DNA from: Isoptericola peretonis | Lineage (GTDB): Bacteria; Actinomycetota; Actinomycetes; Actinomycetales; Cellulomonadaceae | DNA length: 64,000 bases | Assembly (NCBI GenBank): GCA_023241745.1 | Contig: JALQCY010000005.1 | Span: 247,612-311,611 of the forward strand | Reading direction: 5' to 3' | Shown here: positions 24,822-33,433 of the stretch, one piece after another | How positions within the stretch are numbered: position 1 is the stretch's first letter | Layout of the letters: each line of letters begins with the position of its first letter | Notes under the pieces: generated by a model | The model's input: the letters and a program-made list of their open reading frames with translations, nothing else | The model's database searches: none | Told to the model about the DNA's origin: nothing | Program-made: the position numbers and the translations under genes

Positions 24822-24957
24822 CGACGACCTCTCTCTGCGCGGGGGTCCGGCGGTCCCGGGCCCGGTGAGGAGTGAGGACCGGCGCCGCCACGAGGCTGGT
24901 GGGGCGGCGACGCCGGCCGACCTCCATCGTGACCCGCGACCGGGTCTCACGTCAAGC

Positions 24958-24970
24958 GATACTCGGTATC
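24958..24970 (-). promoter_or_regulatory. Inverted repeat upstream of the acyl-CoA dehydrogenase promoter
   Basis: GATAC-TCG-GTATC is a 5-bp inverted repeat in the divergent region between the acyl-CoA dehydrogenase and Nudix genes. On the minus strand a TTGACG -35 follows directly, with a weak CACGAT -10 after 18 bases. It may bind a TetR- or GntR-type regulator; the site is short and uncertain. Confidence 0.35.
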
Positions 24971-25008
24971 ACCGCACGGAACAGCCGGGCAGCGGCGACA
25001 CTGGGGCC

Positions 25009-25491
25009 ATGGCGACGACGAGCGCGGGCCTCCTGCTCTACCGCACGACGCCCGACGGCGGGCTCGAGGTCCTGTTGGGCCATATGGGCGGCCCGTTCTG
25101 GGCGCGCAAGGACGAGGGCGCGTGGTCGGTGCTCAAGGGCGAGCTCGACCCGGACGAGGAGCCGCACGCGGCCGCCCTGCGCGAGGCGGCGGAGGAGCTG
25201 GGCCTGCCGCTGCCGCCACCGGGCGTGCCCGACCTCGATCTCGGCGAGGTCCGGCAGCGGTCCGGCAAGCGCGTGCTGGCGTGGGCGCGCGAGTGGCCCC
25301 CGCCCGGGCCCGCCCTGGACCAGGTGCGCAGCAACACCGTGGAGATCGAGTGGCCGCCGCGGTCCGGCCGGCGGATCGAGGTCCCGGAGATCGACCGGGT
25401 CGCCTGGTTCGCACCCGACGACGCCCGCCGCCTCGTCGTGAGCGCCCAGGCCGCGCTCGTCGACCGGCTCGAGGCCGCGCTCGACCGCTGA
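25009..25491 (+). CDS. Nudix hydrolase domain protein
   Basis: A 160-residue protein with a Nudix box read as G-E-L-D-P-D-E-E followed by AALREAAEELGL; the REAAEEL helix supplies the metal-binding glutamates. The N-terminus TTSAGLLLYRTTPDGGLEVLLGHMGG is typical of the NTP-pyrophosphohydrolase-like (Ap4A or DUF4743-like) group. Substrate unknown. A GACACT sequence six bases before the ATG at 25009 fits a leaderless start. It is divergent from the acyl-CoA dehydrogenase and converges on mntH. Confidence 0.83.
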   Translation: MATTSAGLLLYRTTPDGGLEVLLGHMGGPFWARKDEGAWSVLKGELDPDEEPHAAALREAAEELGLPLPPPGVPDLDLGEVRQRSGKRVLAWAREWPPPGPALDQVRSNTVEIEWPPRSGRRIEVPEIDRVAWFAPDDARRLVVSAQAALVDRLEAALDR

Positions 25492-25528
25492 CGGGACCAA
25501 CCTTGCGGGGCCCCGCACCACCTGGGCG

Positions 25529-26863
25529 TCAGCCCGTGAACGTCAGCCAGAGCAGCGTGACGTTCAGCGTCACGATGACCGCCGCCACCGCCCAGGCCGC
25601 CACCTGCGTGGCGAGGCCGTTGCGGAACCCGCCGAGCAGGCCGGCGTCGCGGGTGATCCGCACCAGCGGGATCATCGCGAACGGGATGCCGAAGCTCAGC
25701 ACCACCTGGCTCACGACCAGCAGCCACGTGGGCGACACCCCCGTCGCGAGCAGCAGGATCGCCGGCACGAGGGTCACCAGCCGGCGGGTCAGCAGCGAGA
25801 CGCGCACCCGCAGCAGCCCGGACATGATCTCGGCCCCCGCGTAGGCCCCCACCGACGTGGAGGCCAGTCCCGACGCGAGGAGCCCGACGGCGAACAGCAC
25901 CGCCACTGCGGGCCCGAGCGACGACGAGATGGCGGCGTGCGCGCCCTCGATCGAGTCGGTGCCGCTGCGGCCCGGCAGGTTGGCCGCGGCGAGGAGCAGC
26001 ATCGCGATGTTCACTCCCCCGGCGAGCACCAGCGCGGCGACGACGTCCCAGCGCGTGGCGACCAGCAGGCGACGGGCGGCCGCGGGGGTCGGCCGCGCGG
26101 GCACGGCGTCGTCGCCCGCCGGCACGCCCTCGGCCTCGCCGTCCGGGCCCGCCGCGAGCGCGTGCCGCCGCTGCACCCGCGCGTCGTGCCGCACGCGGTC
26201 GCGGGCGAGCGACGAGTGCAGGTAGATCGCGTGCGGCATGACCGTGGCGCCGAGCATCGACGCGGCCAGCAGCACCGACTCGGGGCCGTCGAGCCGGGGC
26301 ACGAGCCCGCCGAGCACGGCGCCCAGGTCGGGGGGCGCGAAGAACAGGCCGGCGCAGAAACCGACCGTGAGCACGGCCAGCATCGACGTGACGACCGTCT
26401 CGAACACGCGCTGTCCCCGGCGCTGCTGCACCACGAGCACCAGCATCGACACGACCCCGGTGATGATGCCGCCCAGCACCAGCGGCACGCCGAACAGCAG
26501 GTGCAGGGCGATGGCGCCGCCGATCACCTCGGCCACGTCGGTGGCCATGGCGACCACCTCCGCCTGCGCCCAGTAGGCGATGCGCCCGCGCCGGGACAGC
26601 CGCTCGCCGAGCACCTCGGGCAGCGACCGGCCGGTGACCACGCCGAGCTTGGCCGAGAGGTACTGCACCAGCACCGCCATCACGTTGGCGACCACCAGCA
26701 CCCACACCAGCAGGTACCCGAACCGCGCACCGGCCGTGAGGTTGGCCGCCACGTTCCCCGGGTCGACATAGGCGATGGCGGCGACGAACGCCGGCCCGAG
26801 CAGGGTCACCAGGCGCGCCGGGCCCATCCTCTGGGCCGGGCGGGCGAGGGTCGGTCGGGTCAT
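25529..26863 (-). CDS. mntH: NRAMP-family Mn2+/divalent metal transporter
   Basis: A 444-residue membrane protein with about eleven helices. The TM1 metal-site motif DPGN is at residues 34-37, and the TM6 motif is MPHAIYLHSSL. A cytoplasmic loop after TM6 is longer and more charged than usual (RVQRRHALAAGPDGEAEGVP). Members import Mn2+ and sometimes Fe2+ using a proton gradient. GGAGG is five bases before the ATG. A perfect 16-bp palindrome overlaps the predicted transcription start, consistent with metal-responsive repression by an MntR/DtxR-type protein. Confidence 0.9.
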   Translation of the reverse strand: MTRPTLARPAQRMGPARLVTLLGPAFVAAIAYVDPGNVAANLTAGARFGYLLVWVLVVANVMAVLVQYLSAKLGVVTGRSLPEVLGERLSRRGRIAYWAQAEVVAMATDVAEVIGGAIALHLLFGVPLVLGGIITGVVSMLVLVVQQRRGQRVFETVVTSMLAVLTVGFCAGLFFAPPDLGAVLGGLVPRLDGPESVLLAASMLGATVMPHAIYLHSSLARDRVRHDARVQRRHALAAGPDGEAEGVPAGDDAVPARPTPAAARRLLVATRWDVVAALVLAGGVNIAMLLLAAANLPGRSGTDSIEGAHAAISSSLGPAVAVLFAVGLLASGLASTSVGAYAGAEIMSGLLRVRVSLLTRRLVTLVPAILLLATGVSPTWLLVVSQVVLSFGIPFAMIPLVRITRDAGLLGGFRNGLATQVAAWAVAAVIVTLNVTLLWLTFTG

Positions 26864-26887
26864 GCGGTCCTCCGTGTCGGGCCGTGT

Positions 26888-26903
26888 TTTCGGGTACCCG
26901 AAA
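26888..26903 (-). promoter_or_regulatory. Perfect palindrome at the mntH promoter (MntR-type operator candidate)
   Basis: TTTCGGGTACCCGAAA is a perfect 16-bp palindrome. On the minus strand it begins directly after a TAAGGT -10 hexamer (26903-26908), so a bound protein would cover the start site of mntH. The regulator is inferred from the gene controlled; the sequence does not match the classical IdeR box. Confidence 0.6.
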
Positions 26904-26975
26904 CCTTAGACGTCCGGACCCGTATCTCGCATCCCCGTGGCCGTCCCGGCGCGACCCCGAGGCGGGTCTGTCACC

Positions 26976-28316
26976 ATGTCGGGCGTGCCATCCACGCAGA
27001 CCGCCGCCGCCCGGCGCGCGCCCGGCCCGCTCGGCCGCGCGCTGAGGTCCCGCTGGCTGCTCGCCGTGGGCTTCGTCGCCGTGCACGCCTGGGTGATCAA
27101 GCAGGCGATCACCTGGGGCTACACGATCTACGGCGACGTCACGCTCTACGAGTGGTTGGCCCGCCACGGGCTCAGCACGGGCCAGTGGCCGGTGCTCGAC
27201 TACGACTGGGTGTACCCGGCGGGAGCCCTCCTCCCGGTCACGCTGCCGGCGCTCGTCGCCCCCACGCTGCTCGGCTACGAGATCGTGTGGACGGCGATGA
27301 TCGTGGCGCTCGACGCCGTCGCCACCGTCGTGCTGGTGCGCTCTGCGCCCCGCGGCGTCCTGGGCGCCTGGTGGTGGCTGGCGTTCCTCGTCGCCCTCGG
27401 GCCGATCTTCCTCGGCCGGCTCGACGGCGTCGTCGCGCCGCTGATCCTCGTCTCCCTCGTCCTCGCGTCTCGACGCCCCACCCTCGCGACGGCGGTCGCC
27501 ACGGCGGGGGCGTGGATCAAGATCGCGCCGGGCGCCGTCGTCGTGGCCCTGGCCGCCACCCGCGCCCGGTGGCGCGACCTGCTGCGCCAGGTCGTGGTGC
27601 CGGGCGCCGTCGTGAGCGTCGTCGTCGTCGGCCTCGCGCTCGCGGGCGGGGCGGGGCAGCGCGCGTTCAGCGTGTTCGGCCAGCAGGAGGCCCGCACCCT
27701 CCAGGCCGAGTCCGTGCTCGCCACGTGGTTCAGCGTGGCGCGGCTGTGGGACCCGTCGGTGCGCATCGAGTACAACGACGTGATCTTCACCTACGAGGTG
27801 CAGGGCGACGTCGCCCGCCAGGTGGCCTCCGCTCTCGACTGGCTGCTGCCCGTCGCGGTGCTGCTGCTCGCCGCCCTCACGTGGTGGACGGCACGACGAC
27901 GGCCCGACCACGCGGGCGACATCCTGCTGCTCAGCACGGCCGCCCTGCTGCTCGCCCTCATCGTGTTCAACAAGGTCGGGTCGCCGCAGTTCGTCGCGTG
28001 GATCGGGCCGCCGCTGGCCGCCGCGATCGCGCTCGCCGGACCGGGGACCCGGCGACTGTGGGGCCCGCCCGCCGTCGGGGTGCTGGTGGCCGCGCTCGGC
28101 ACGCAGATCGTCTACCCCGTCGCCTACGGCGAGTTCCTCGCCGGGGAGCCCGCGATGGTCGTGATCGAGGCGCTGCGCAACCTGGCGCTCGTGGTGCTCC
28201 TCGCCGGGGCGGTGTGGCGCATCGTGCAGCTCGGCCGTGACGGGATGCGCGGCGACGTGCACGAAGGCCCGCTCCCCGACCCCTCGGCACCGACGCCCAC
28301 GGTCACGGATCCCTGA
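26976..28316 (+). CDS. GT87/DUF2029-like polytopic membrane glycosyltransferase
   Basis: A 446-residue membrane protein with about ten hydrophobic helices. The early loop reads YGDVTLYEWLARHGLSTGQWPV followed by DYDWVYPAG, the kind of acidic first loop found in GT-C fold mannosyltransferases (GT87, DUF2029). A role in transferring a sugar from a polyprenyl phosphate to an envelope glycan is likely but not proven. The start is uncertain: ATG 26976 is chosen with GAGGCGGG about nine bases upstream, but GTG 26937 in the same frame is possible. The hydrophilic C-terminal tail ends in a Pro/Thr-rich segment. Confidence 0.65.
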   Translation: MSGVPSTQTAAARRAPGPLGRALRSRWLLAVGFVAVHAWVIKQAITWGYTIYGDVTLYEWLARHGLSTGQWPVLDYDWVYPAGALLPVTLPALVAPTLLGYEIVWTAMIVALDAVATVVLVRSAPRGVLGAWWWLAFLVALGPIFLGRLDGVVAPLILVSLVLASRRPTLATAVATAGAWIKIAPGAVVVALAATRARWRDLLRQVVVPGAVVSVVVVGLALAGGAGQRAFSVFGQQEARTLQAESVLATWFSVARLWDPSVRIEYNDVIFTYEVQGDVARQVASALDWLLPVAVLLLAALTWWTARRRPDHAGDILLLSTAALLLALIVFNKVGSPQFVAWIGPPLAAAIALAGPGTRRLWGPPAVGVLVAALGTQIVYPVAYGEFLAGEPAMVVIEALRNLALVVLLAGAVWRIVQLGRDGMRGDVHEGPLPDPSAPTPTVTDP

Positions 28317-28326
28317 CCGCCGAGGC

Positions 28327-28359
28327 GTTCACCCGCGCGCCGGGCCGTGTTCACCGGCG
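28327..28359 (+). promoter_or_regulatory. PHO-box-like direct repeats before the choice-of-anchor I gene
   Basis: GTTCACCCGCG (28327-28337) and GTTCACCGGCG (28349-28359) stand exactly 22 bases apart, with a degenerate 11-mer between them. This is the layout of the 11-nt direct-repeat units bound by PhoP in Streptomyces. A TACGGT -10 begins at 28387, 28 bases after the box ends. The box upstream of the GDPD gene has the same geometry. Confidence 0.5.
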
Positions 28360-28437
28360 ACTCGCCGGGCGGCCATCCGTCCTCCCTACGGTCACCGCGA
28401 CGGCGCGCTGCCGCGCGCCCCGGCCTCCGGAGGACCC

Positions 28438-30282
28438 TTGCGCACCGCCCGATCCCGCACGACCCCGTCCCGCACCACCCGCACCGCCCGAGCCGGCCGG
28501 CGGGCCGTCGTCGGCGGCGGCGCCGTGGCGCTCACCGTCGCGCTGGCGCTGCCCGTCGTCCTGCCCGGCACCGCCTCGGCACACCGCGACGCACGCCCCG
28601 GCACCGCGACCGGCGTCGTCGCCGACCCGGTGGAGCTGTCTGCCGACGGCGCCCGGATCGGCCTGTCGCCGCTCGGCGCCTACGCCACCGGCGTCTTCGA
28701 CGAGTCCGCGGCCGAGATCGTCGCCTATCACGCCCGCTCGGAGCGGCTCTTCTCGGTGAACGCGCAGGCCGGCGAGGTCACGGTGCTCGACGTCGCGCGA
28801 CCGTCGTCGCCCCGCAAGCTCTTCGCGCTGCAGACCACCGGGGTGCGCGCCGCGGACGGCTCGACGATCCCCGCGGGCGCCGTGGCGAACTCCGTCGCCG
28901 TGCGCCCGGACGGCCTCGTCGTCGTTGCCGTCGAGGCGCCCGACAAGGTCTCCGACGGCTGGCTCGCGGTGTTCGACGCCGCCGGCGACGGCGGCGCCCT
29001 CGGCGCGTGGCGGGTGGGCGCGCTGCCCGACATGGTCACCGTCACGCCCGACGGCCGAGCCGCCGTCGTCGCGAACGAGGGCGAGCCGGCCGACGACTTC
29101 TCCGTGGACCCCGAGGGCACGGTCTCCGTCGTCGACCTCCCCCGCCGGTTCACCGGCCGGCACGCTGGGGCCGTCTCGCAGCGCGCCGTGCGCACCGCGA
29201 CGTTCCACGCGTTCGAGGGCGCCAGGCTGCCCGACGGCGTGCGCGTCTTCGGGCCCGACGTCGCCGGGCCGGACGGGTCGCTCGCGCACCGCGTGTCGCG
29301 CAACCTCGAGCCGGAGTACGTGACCGTGTCGAAGGACTCCCGCACCGCGTACGTGGCGCTGCAGGAGGCGAACGCCGTCGCCGAGATCGACCTGCGCCGC
29401 GCCCGCACCACCGACCTGTGGTCGCTGGGCAGCAAGGACCACTCCGCGGGCGGCCAGGGCATCGACCCGTCCGACAAGGACGGCGGGGCCGCCGTCCGCG
29501 AGCTCCCCGTCCGCGGCCTGTACATGCCGGACGGACTCGCGTCGTACACGTCGCGCGGGCGCACGTACCTGGTCACCGCGAACGAGGGGGACGCCCGCGA
29601 GTGGGGCGGCTACGCGGAGCCCGCGCGGGTCAAGGACCTGGGCGACGACGGCCTCGCGCCCGTGTGCGAGGACTCCCCCGCCGCCGGCCTCCTGGGCGAC
29701 GCCGACCTGGGCCGCCTCAACGTCAGCACCGCCTCCGGGCTCAGCGCCGACGGGTCCTGCTACTCCGAGCTGTATGCGATGGGCGGCCGGTCGTTCTCGA
29801 TCTGGACCACGGACGGCGACCTGGTCTTCGACTCCGGCGACACGTTCGAACGGGTCACGGCCGAGGCGCTGGGCGACGCCTTCAACACCAACCACACCGA
29901 GACGAAGCTCGACGGCCGCAGCGACGACAAAGGCCCCGAGCCGGAGAGCGTCGCCGTCGGCGAGGTCGCGGGTCGCACCTACGCGTTCGTCGGCCTGGAG
30001 CGCGCGAGCGGGGTCGTCGTCTTCGACGTCACGACGCCGCAGCGGTCGCAGTTCGTCACCTACGTCTCGAACCGCGACTACTCCGTGTCCGTCGAGGACG
30101 CGATCGACGACGGTGCGGACCCGGCCACGGCGCTCGGCACCGCCGGCGACCTCGGCCCGGAGGGCCTGACGTTCGTCCCGGCGTCCGACTCCCCGACGCA
30201 CCGGCCGCTGCTCGCCGTCGCCAGCGAGGTGTCGGGCACCACGACGCTCTTCCAGGTCGACCGCCTCACCGGGGGTCGCTGA
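28438..30282 (+). CDS. Secreted choice-of-anchor I domain protein (phosphatase-associated beta-propeller)
   Basis: A 614-residue protein starting at TTG 28438, which has GGAGG four bases upstream; no ATG or GTG fits better. Residues 1-47 are a basic, hydrophobic signal peptide ending TASA. The rest is a beta-propeller-like choice-of-anchor I domain with repeated text such as VTVTPDGRAAVVANEGEPADDFSVDPEG, ANEGDAREWGGYAEP and NHTETKLDGRSDDKGPEPE. In other bacteria this domain occurs in alkaline-phosphatase-annotated exoproteins. Catalytic residues were not assigned. A PHO-box-like repeat upstream suggests phosphate control. Its last 17 bases overlap the convergent PadR gene. Confidence 0.75.
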   Translation: MRTARSRTTPSRTTRTARAGRRAVVGGGAVALTVALALPVVLPGTASAHRDARPGTATGVVADPVELSADGARIGLSPLGAYATGVFDESAAEIVAYHARSERLFSVNAQAGEVTVLDVARPSSPRKLFALQTTGVRAADGSTIPAGAVANSVAVRPDGLVVVAVEAPDKVSDGWLAVFDAAGDGGALGAWRVGALPDMVTVTPDGRAAVVANEGEPADDFSVDPEGTVSVVDLPRRFTGRHAGAVSQRAVRTATFHAFEGARLPDGVRVFGPDVAGPDGSLAHRVSRNLEPEYVTVSKDSRTAYVALQEANAVAEIDLRRARTTDLWSLGSKDHSAGGQGIDPSDKDGGAAVRELPVRGLYMPDGLASYTSRGRTYLVTANEGDAREWGGYAEPARVKDLGDDGLAPVCEDSPAAGLLGDADLGRLNVSTASGLSADGSCYSELYAMGGRSFSIWTTDGDLVFDSGDTFERVTAEALGDAFNTNHTETKLDGRSDDKGPEPESVAVGEVAGRTYAFVGLERASGVVVFDVTTPQRSQFVTYVSNRDYSVSVEDAIDDGADPATALGTAGDLGPEGLTFVPASDSPTHRPLLAVASEVSGTTTLFQVDRLTGGR

Positions 30283-30808
30283 CCCCTCCCCGCTCCGCGA
30301 GGTCGCGGAACCACCCGAGGGCGAAGCGGCTCGCCGCGAGGCCGTAGTCGAGGGTGGCGCGCTGGTAGGCGAAGACCTCGCGGAGCTCGTCGGGGACCTC
30401 CTGGACGTCGAGCCGCTCGTCGAGCTCCTCGAGCCGTCCGAGGTCCTTCTCGATCCGCGCGGTGATGCGGGGCAGCACGTCCGCCCGCTCGGCGGGCTCC
30501 AGCAGGCCGAGAAAGAACAGCCGGGGCAGCGCCGCCGCCTCGGCGTCGGGGCCGGTCATCGGCCCGGTCATCCAGGTGTGGAACTCCTCGCGGCCGGCGC
30601 CGGTGGCGCGGTAGGTCTTACGGCCCCGCGCCCCCGGCCCGACCTCGGCCACCTCGATGAGCCCGCCGGCCAGCAGGGTCTCCAGCGCGCGGCGGATGCT
30701 GCCCGCGCTGGCGCTGTAGAGGAGCGAGACGGCGGCCTCGAAGTTCTTCACGAGGTCGTACTGGCTCTGCGGCCGCAGCAGGAGCAGCCCGAGGATCACG
30801 TGCGCCAT
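30266..30808 (-). CDS. PadR-family transcriptional regulator
   Basis: A 180-residue regulator. Residues about 5-75 form the PadR winged helix (MAHVILGLLLLRPQSQYDLV, then SAGSIRRALETLLAGGLIEV), followed by a C-terminal helical Vir-like dimerisation domain with RLEELDERLDVQEVPDELRE. The ATG at 30808 is six bases from a TAGGGT -10 at 30815-30820, a leaderless arrangement. The gene is divergent from the serine hydrolase at 30890. The perfect repeat TGTCTA-G-TAGACA between them is a likely site for autoregulation and control of that neighbour. Confidence 0.85.
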   Translation of the reverse strand: MAHVILGLLLLRPQSQYDLVKNFEAAVSLLYSASAGSIRRALETLLAGGLIEVAEVGPGARGRKTYRATGAGREEFHTWMTGPMTGPDAEAAALPRLFFLGLLEPAERADVLPRITARIEKDLGRLEELDERLDVQEVPDELREVFAYQRATLDYGLAASRFALGWFRDLAERGGVSDPR

Positions 30809-30841
30809 GGACCGACCCTAGACGTTTGACGCTCAGAGACC

Positions 30842-30854
30842 TGTCTAGTAGACA
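30842..30854. promoter_or_regulatory. Inverted repeat between padR-like and serine hydrolase genes
   Basis: TGTCTA-G-TAGACA, a perfect 6-bp inverted repeat in an 81-base divergent gap. PadR proteins often bind such dyads next to their own gene, so this is the probable operator for both directions. Confidence 0.5.
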
Positions 30855-30889
30855 TGTCTATGAGGGTTTGACCGAACGAGGGAGTCGGC

Positions 30890-31954
30890 ATGGCACGCCA
30901 GGACACGGTCGACAGGCTGCGGGAGTCGCTGGAGCGGCGTTCCCGGCGCCGCTCCTCGATGCCGCCACCCCAGGTGCTGGTGGTGTCGCCCCGGTTCGAG
31001 CTCGAGTCCGGCGGCGCCCAGCCGTTCCACGCCGCGAGCGTCGGCAAGGTGATGACGGCGACGCTCGTCGGGATGCTGGTCGAGGAGGGTCGCTTCGCCT
31101 TCGACAGCCCGCTCGGGAAGGTACTGCCCGCGCCCGACGTCGACGGGCTGCCCACGGTTCCCGGCGTCGACGCGCGCACGGACATCACGGTGGAGCACCT
31201 GCTCACGCACACCAGCGGGCTGCCGGACTACTTCGAACCGCCGCGCGGCACGAGCACCGCGGTGTCCACGCGCACCGCCGCCTCGGACCCGGACCGCTAC
31301 TGGTCCCCGGCGGCGCTGTTGGACGAGGCGCGACGTCTGCCCGCCGTCGGGCGGCCGGGCGAGCGGTTCCGCTACGGCGACACGGTGTATGTGCTGATGG
31401 GCCGCATCGTCGAGGAGGCCACCGGCCAGCCGTTCAACGACGTGCTGCGCCGGCGGATCTTCAGGCCTGCCGGGATGGAGCGCAGCTCCACGCCGTACAG
31501 CGACGCCCGCACGCCCGCCGACCTCGATGATCTCGACGTCGCACCGTTCTGGCTCGGGCGGCACGAGCTCAGCCGCGCGCTCAGCGTGAGCCTCGACTGG
31601 GCCGGCGGCGGGATCGTCGCGCCGCCCGCAGACCTGGTGCGCTTCCAGCAGGCCCTGCACGGCGGGCGGTTCGTCTCCCCCGACACGCTCCGTTGGATGG
31701 CGACGCCGCGCCACCGCCGCCGTCGGGGCATCCACTACGGGGCCGGCATGGTCACCGTGCGGTTCGGCGAGTTCACGCCGCCGTTCCTGCGCGGCCTGCC
31801 CGAGCCCGTCGGCGGCCTCGGGCACTTCGCGACGCACCTGTTCTACTACCCGCGCCAGCGCGCCCACGTGGTGCTGAACTTCCACGCCTACCGGCGCATG
31901 AACCAGTCGTTCATGACGCACGCGCGCATCGCGCGGCTGCTCGCTGCGGCCTGA
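30890..31954 (+). CDS. Serine hydrolase, class C beta-lactamase-like
   Basis: A 354-residue protein of the beta-lactamase/transpeptidase-like fold, without a signal peptide. Catalytic SxxK is S50-V-G-K53 in FHAASVGKVM. The family text LLTHTSGLPDYFE follows, and the second motif appears as RYGDTVYVLMG with Y-G-D in the YxN position. GGAGGI-type residues occur at LDWAGGGIVAP. These enzymes hydrolyse esters or peptides; the physiological substrate is unknown. A GAGGGAG site lies upstream of the ATG. The divergent PadR regulator probably controls it. It converges on the PAS-ANTAR gene with a hairpin between. Confidence 0.83.
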   Translation: MARQDTVDRLRESLERRSRRRSSMPPPQVLVVSPRFELESGGAQPFHAASVGKVMTATLVGMLVEEGRFAFDSPLGKVLPAPDVDGLPTVPGVDARTDITVEHLLTHTSGLPDYFEPPRGTSTAVSTRTAASDPDRYWSPAALLDEARRLPAVGRPGERFRYGDTVYVLMGRIVEEATGQPFNDVLRRRIFRPAGMERSSTPYSDARTPADLDDLDVAPFWLGRHELSRALSVSLDWAGGGIVAPPADLVRFQQALHGGRFVSPDTLRWMATPRHRRRRGIHYGAGMVTVRFGEFTPPFLRGLPEPVGGLGHFATHLFYYPRQRAHVVLNFHAYRRMNQSFMTHARIARLLAAA

Positions 31955-31976
31955 TCCGGACCGGCCTCGCCGGCCC

Positions 31977-31998
31977 ACCGGGCGAGCAGCCGCCCGGT
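31977..31998. terminator. Hairpin between convergent serine hydrolase and PAS-ANTAR genes
   Basis: ACCGGGCG (31977-31984) and CGCCCGGT (31991-31998) form a perfect 8-bp stem with a six-base loop, ending directly at the stop codon of the leftward PAS-ANTAR gene. No U-tract is present on either side. Confidence 0.5.
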
Positions 31999-32703
31999 TC
32001 AGGCCACGACGCCGGACGTCGGGTCCGTGTCCTCCTGCTCGGACACCGGGACGGGGGCCGCGAGGAACTCGCGCACCTCGTCAGCCGAGGGGAACTCCGT
32101 CACCCCGGGGCCGGAGAACCAGTGCACGAGCCAGGTCGCGAGCTCGCGCACCGGCACGTTGAGCTGGTTCGACGCCGACCGCAGCTCCTCGAACGCGTCG
32201 TTGCCGTCGACGCCGAACGCGACCATGAGCACGCCCTTCGCCTGCTCGATGGAGGCTCGTCGCTCGGCAGACGCCTGGATGGAGGCTGTCGCCTCCCGCT
32301 GGGCGAGCTCCCGGTTCGCCTCGGTGACGTCGATGAAGTACCCGAACAGCTCGGTGACCTCACCGGACTCCGGGTCACGCCTGCCCTGCCCCGTGACGGC
32401 GAGCGTGCGCGTGCGACCGCGGGCGTCACGGATGCGGTGGACCGAGCTGAACGGCTCGCCCGTGGCGGCCGCCATCCGCAGGGCGTGGTCCACCCGCTCG
32501 CGGTCGCCCGGGTGCTTGTGGGAGAGCATCAGCTCGGTGGTGGGTACGACCTCGCCCGGGCTGAACCCGTGCATCTCGAAGACCTCGTCCGACCAGGCCC
32601 AGCGCTCCGTCTTCAGGTCGAGGCGGTAGCGACCGACCGGAGGCTGCAGACCGGGTGCGAGCGCGGCCTCCAGGGACTGGTCTACGACACCGTTATCGTT
32701 CAC
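31999..32703 (-). CDS. PAS-ANTAR regulatory protein
   Basis: A 234-residue protein. Residues about 25-125 form a PAS domain (RYRLDLKTERWAWSDEVFEM, then a HPGDRERVDHAL segment). Residues about 145-200 form an ANTAR RNA-binding domain (ASIEQAKGVLMVAFGVDGND, then AFEELRSASNQLNVPVRELA). Such proteins bind twin hairpins in leader RNAs and prevent termination after sensing a signal. The GTG start at 32703 has GGAGG seven bases upstream. A paralogue with the same domain order is at 42592-43299. No twin hairpin target was recognised nearby. Confidence 0.85.
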   Translation of the reverse strand: MNDNGVVDQSLEAALAPGLQPPVGRYRLDLKTERWAWSDEVFEMHGFSPGEVVPTTELMLSHKHPGDRERVDHALRMAAATGEPFSSVHRIRDARGRTRTLAVTGQGRRDPESGEVTELFGYFIDVTEANRELAQREATASIQASAERRASIEQAKGVLMVAFGVDGNDAFEELRSASNQLNVPVRELATWLVHWFSGPGVTEFPSADEVREFLAAPVPVSEQEDTDPTSGVVA

Positions 32704-32892
32704 AGGTGTTCCTCCTTCAAACAGCGCAGCAACCAGAACCAATACCCTAAGACTGGACCGCCGGGAGCACTTCCGCCACCCTCTCGCGTGGCCGCTCAAG
32801 ACGACCGGACGCCCCGTCGGTACGACGCCGGTCGTGACCTGCGACGGCGCTCCACGCCCCGATGCGCGGCAGTCGATTGCTACGCTGCCGCG

Positions 32893-33432
32893 GTGCGCAG
32901 GGTGTCGGTGGTGGGCGCGGCCGGGTCGGGCAAGTCCACGTTCGGCCGCCGGCTGGCCGGGGTCCTGACCGTGCCGCACGTCGAGCTCGACGCACTGTTC
33001 TGGGGCCCGGGCTGGACGCCCCGACCGCGCGAGGAGTTCGTGGCCGACGCGGAGCGCGAGCTCGACCGCGAGACGTGGGTCGTCGACGGCAACTACTCGG
33101 GCCTGCAGGCCGGCATCTGGTCCCGCGCGGACACCGTCGTGTGGCTCGACCTGCCAAGGTCCGTCGTGATGTCGCGCGTCTACCGGCGCACTCTGACCCG
33201 TGCCGTCGACCGCACCGAGCTCTGGCCCGGTACCGGCAACCGCCAACGCTGGCGCGACGCCCTCGCGCCGTGGTCCAGGGACTCGATCGTGCGCTTCTCG
33301 TGGGAGCAGCTGCAGGGGCACCCCGAGCGGTACGGCGCCGCGATGGCCGCACCCGAGAACGCTCGCCTGGAGTTCCACCGCCTGCGGTCGCGCGCGGAGG
33401 TGGGCGACTTCCTCGAGCGGGCCGGCGGGTAG
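32893..33432 (+). CDS. P-loop kinase-like protein (adenylate-kinase-related, topology-modulation type)
   Basis: A 179-residue P-loop protein with Walker A GAAGSGKST near residues 9-17. VDGNYS and TVVWLDLPRSVVMSRVYRRT, with a basic lid-like segment, resemble FlaR-type and adenylate-kinase-like proteins annotated as DNA topology modulators. The phosphate acceptor is unknown. The GTG at 32893 is six bases after a TACGCT -10 (32881-32886), so the mRNA is probably leaderless; no ribosome site is visible. It converges with the kinase-like gene on the other strand, one base between stops. Confidence 0.78.
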   Translation: MRRVSVVGAAGSGKSTFGRRLAGVLTVPHVELDALFWGPGWTPRPREEFVADAERELDRETWVVDGNYSGLQAGIWSRADTVVWLDLPRSVVMSRVYRRTLTRAVDRTELWPGTGNRQRWRDALAPWSRDSIVRFSWEQLQGHPERYGAAMAAPENARLEFHRLRSRAEVGDFLERAGG

Positions 33433-33433
33433 G

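Noticed and set aside
25504..25517. TGCGGGGCCCCGCA as a terminator between the Nudix and mntH genes
   Set aside because: A palindrome with no loop of its own and G/C-only sequence is common here; folding would leave about five pairs, and no other support exists.
25038..28262. A leftward frame of over 1000 codons antisense to the Nudix and GT87-like genes and shadowing mntH in another frame
   Set aside because: The composition is His/Arg/Gly-rich shadow sequence. The Nudix and GT87-like genes on the + strand and the real mntH frame have recognisable domains.
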